This document shows positions 7,328-7,811 of a DNA stretch of 7,811 nt, in pieces. A program made the translations under genes and the position numbers. Source of the stretch: JBEAOO01 sp041164825 (GTDB lineage Bacteria; Pseudomonadota; Gammaproteobacteria; Burkholderiales; Burkholderiaceae_C); NCBI GenBank assembly GCA_041164825.1, contig JBEAOO010000185.1:1-7811 (forward strand). The letters are read 5' to 3'. The notes below the pieces were generated by a model that saw only the letters and a list, made by a program, of their open reading frames with translations, was not told the origin of the DNA and searched no databases. Positions within the stretch are counted from its first letter, which is position 1. Every line of letters begins with the position of its first letter.

Positions 7328-7811
7328 ATGCACGCTGCTTCCCCCTTCGCGGATGTCGCCTCGGTCGCGTCTTCACCCCTCGGCCACGTGCTGGTGGTGG
7401 GCAGCCTGAATCTCGACCTGATGGTGCAGGCGCCGCACCTTCCCGCGCCGGGCGAGACGCTGACCGGCCGCGACTTTCGCACCGACCAAGGTGGCAAAGG
7501 CGCCAACCAGGCCGTGGCTGCGGCGCGCCTGGGCGCACCGGTGGCCATGCTGGGCTGCGTGGGTGACGATGACGCGGGGCGGCGTTTGCGCGCCGGCTTG
7601 CAGGCCGATGGTATCGATGTGAGTGCGGTGCGCACCGTGCCTGGCGGCGTGCCCACCGGCACCGCCGTGATCACCGTGGCCGATGACGGCGAGAACTGCA
7701 TCGTGGTGATACCGGGCACCAACGCGCATGTCGGCGCGGCCGATGTGGATGCGGTGACCAGCGATTTGCTGCGAACCGCGGCGCTGCTGGTGCTGCAGTT
7801 GGAGATTCCGC
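7328..7811 (+). CDS. rbsK: Ribokinase, PfkB family (3' truncated by window edge)
   Basis: The frame is open from the ATG at 7328 to the window end, giving 161 residues of an expected total of about 300. The enzyme phosphorylates D-ribose with ATP to ribose-5-phosphate in the cytoplasm. The N-terminal half matches RbsK closely: VVGSLNLDLM (23-32), with Asn28 and Asp30 as the ribose-contact NxD; PAPGETLTG (39-47); the PfkB signature GGKGANQAVAAARLG (55-69); CVGDDDAGRRL (77-87); and TGTAVITVADDGENCIVVIPGTNA (110-133), ending with LLVLQLEIP. The ATP-site and catalytic Asp half is outside the window. Residues 1-19 come before the conserved fold and are an unusual Ala/Ser-rich tail, or the true start is a later GTG. 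It is divergent from phoX and sits under the TACAAT/palindrome promoter. A nucleoside hydrolase or ribose transporter may follow, but that is not visible. Confidence 0.93.
   Translation, partial: MHAASPFADVASVASSPLGHVLVVGSLNLDLMVQAPHLPAPGETLTGRDFRTDQGGKGANQAVAAARLGAPVAMLGCVGDDDAGRRLRAGLQADGIDVSAVRTVPGGVPTGTAVITVADDGENCIVVIPGTNAHVGAADVDAVTSDLLRTAALLVLQLEIP

Noticed and set aside
7210..7722. Minus-strand frame opposite ribokinase
   Set aside because: It is antisense to clear PfkB motifs and crosses the operator and promoter region; the composition is a GC artefact.

Overview
The window is GC-rich DNA with dense genes, short or overlapping gene junctions and few AT-rich promoters. Codon use and protein style suggest a betaproteobacterium of the Burkholderiales, probably a Comamonadaceae-like genus such as Hydrogenophaga, Rhodoferax or Polaromonas. 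This placement is inferred from impression, not from a marker gene.

Left part (1-4130, + strand): a nucleoside uptake and breakdown operon. It reads, in order: the 3' end of a nucleoside-type ABC permease, cytidine deaminase (cdd), a trimeric purine nucleoside phosphorylase, deoxyribose-phosphate aldolase (deoC) and thymidine phosphorylase (deoA). Gaps are 1 nt, -1 nt (TGATG), -4 nt (ATGA) and 12 nt, so translation is probably coupled. Imported nucleosides would be deaminated and phosphorolysed to bases plus (deoxy)ribose-1-phosphate. DeoC would cleave deoxyribose-5-phosphate to glyceraldehyde-3-phosphate and acetaldehyde. The mutase that joins these steps (DeoB type) is not in the window.

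Middle (4131-4824): deoA converges on a minus-strand GNAT acetyltransferase. A two-unit 31-bp tandem repeat fills the junction. Between the acetyltransferase start and the next gene lies a clear minus-strand terminator hairpin with a UUCG loop.

Right part (4825-7811): a large minus-strand phoX gene encodes an exported PhoX-family phosphatase with a twin-arginine signal and a lipobox. A Pho-box-like direct repeat lies upstream of it. Divergent from phoX is a ribokinase gene that runs off the window end. It is preceded by a TACAAT -10 element and a perfect 12-bp LacI/PurR-type palindrome placed for repression.

Taken together, the window looks like a scavenging locus for nucleic-acid breakdown products: PhoX may strip phosphate outside the cell, the ABC transporter takes up the nucleosides, and the cytoplasmic enzymes and ribokinase use the sugars. 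The enzymes are well-known families. The less routine signals are the two regulatory sites around 7114-7240, the tandem repeat, a roughly 36-residue insertion in DeoA and a CAEGG variant in cytidine deaminase. I found no mobile element, CRISPR array, tRNA, rRNA or wholly new system.
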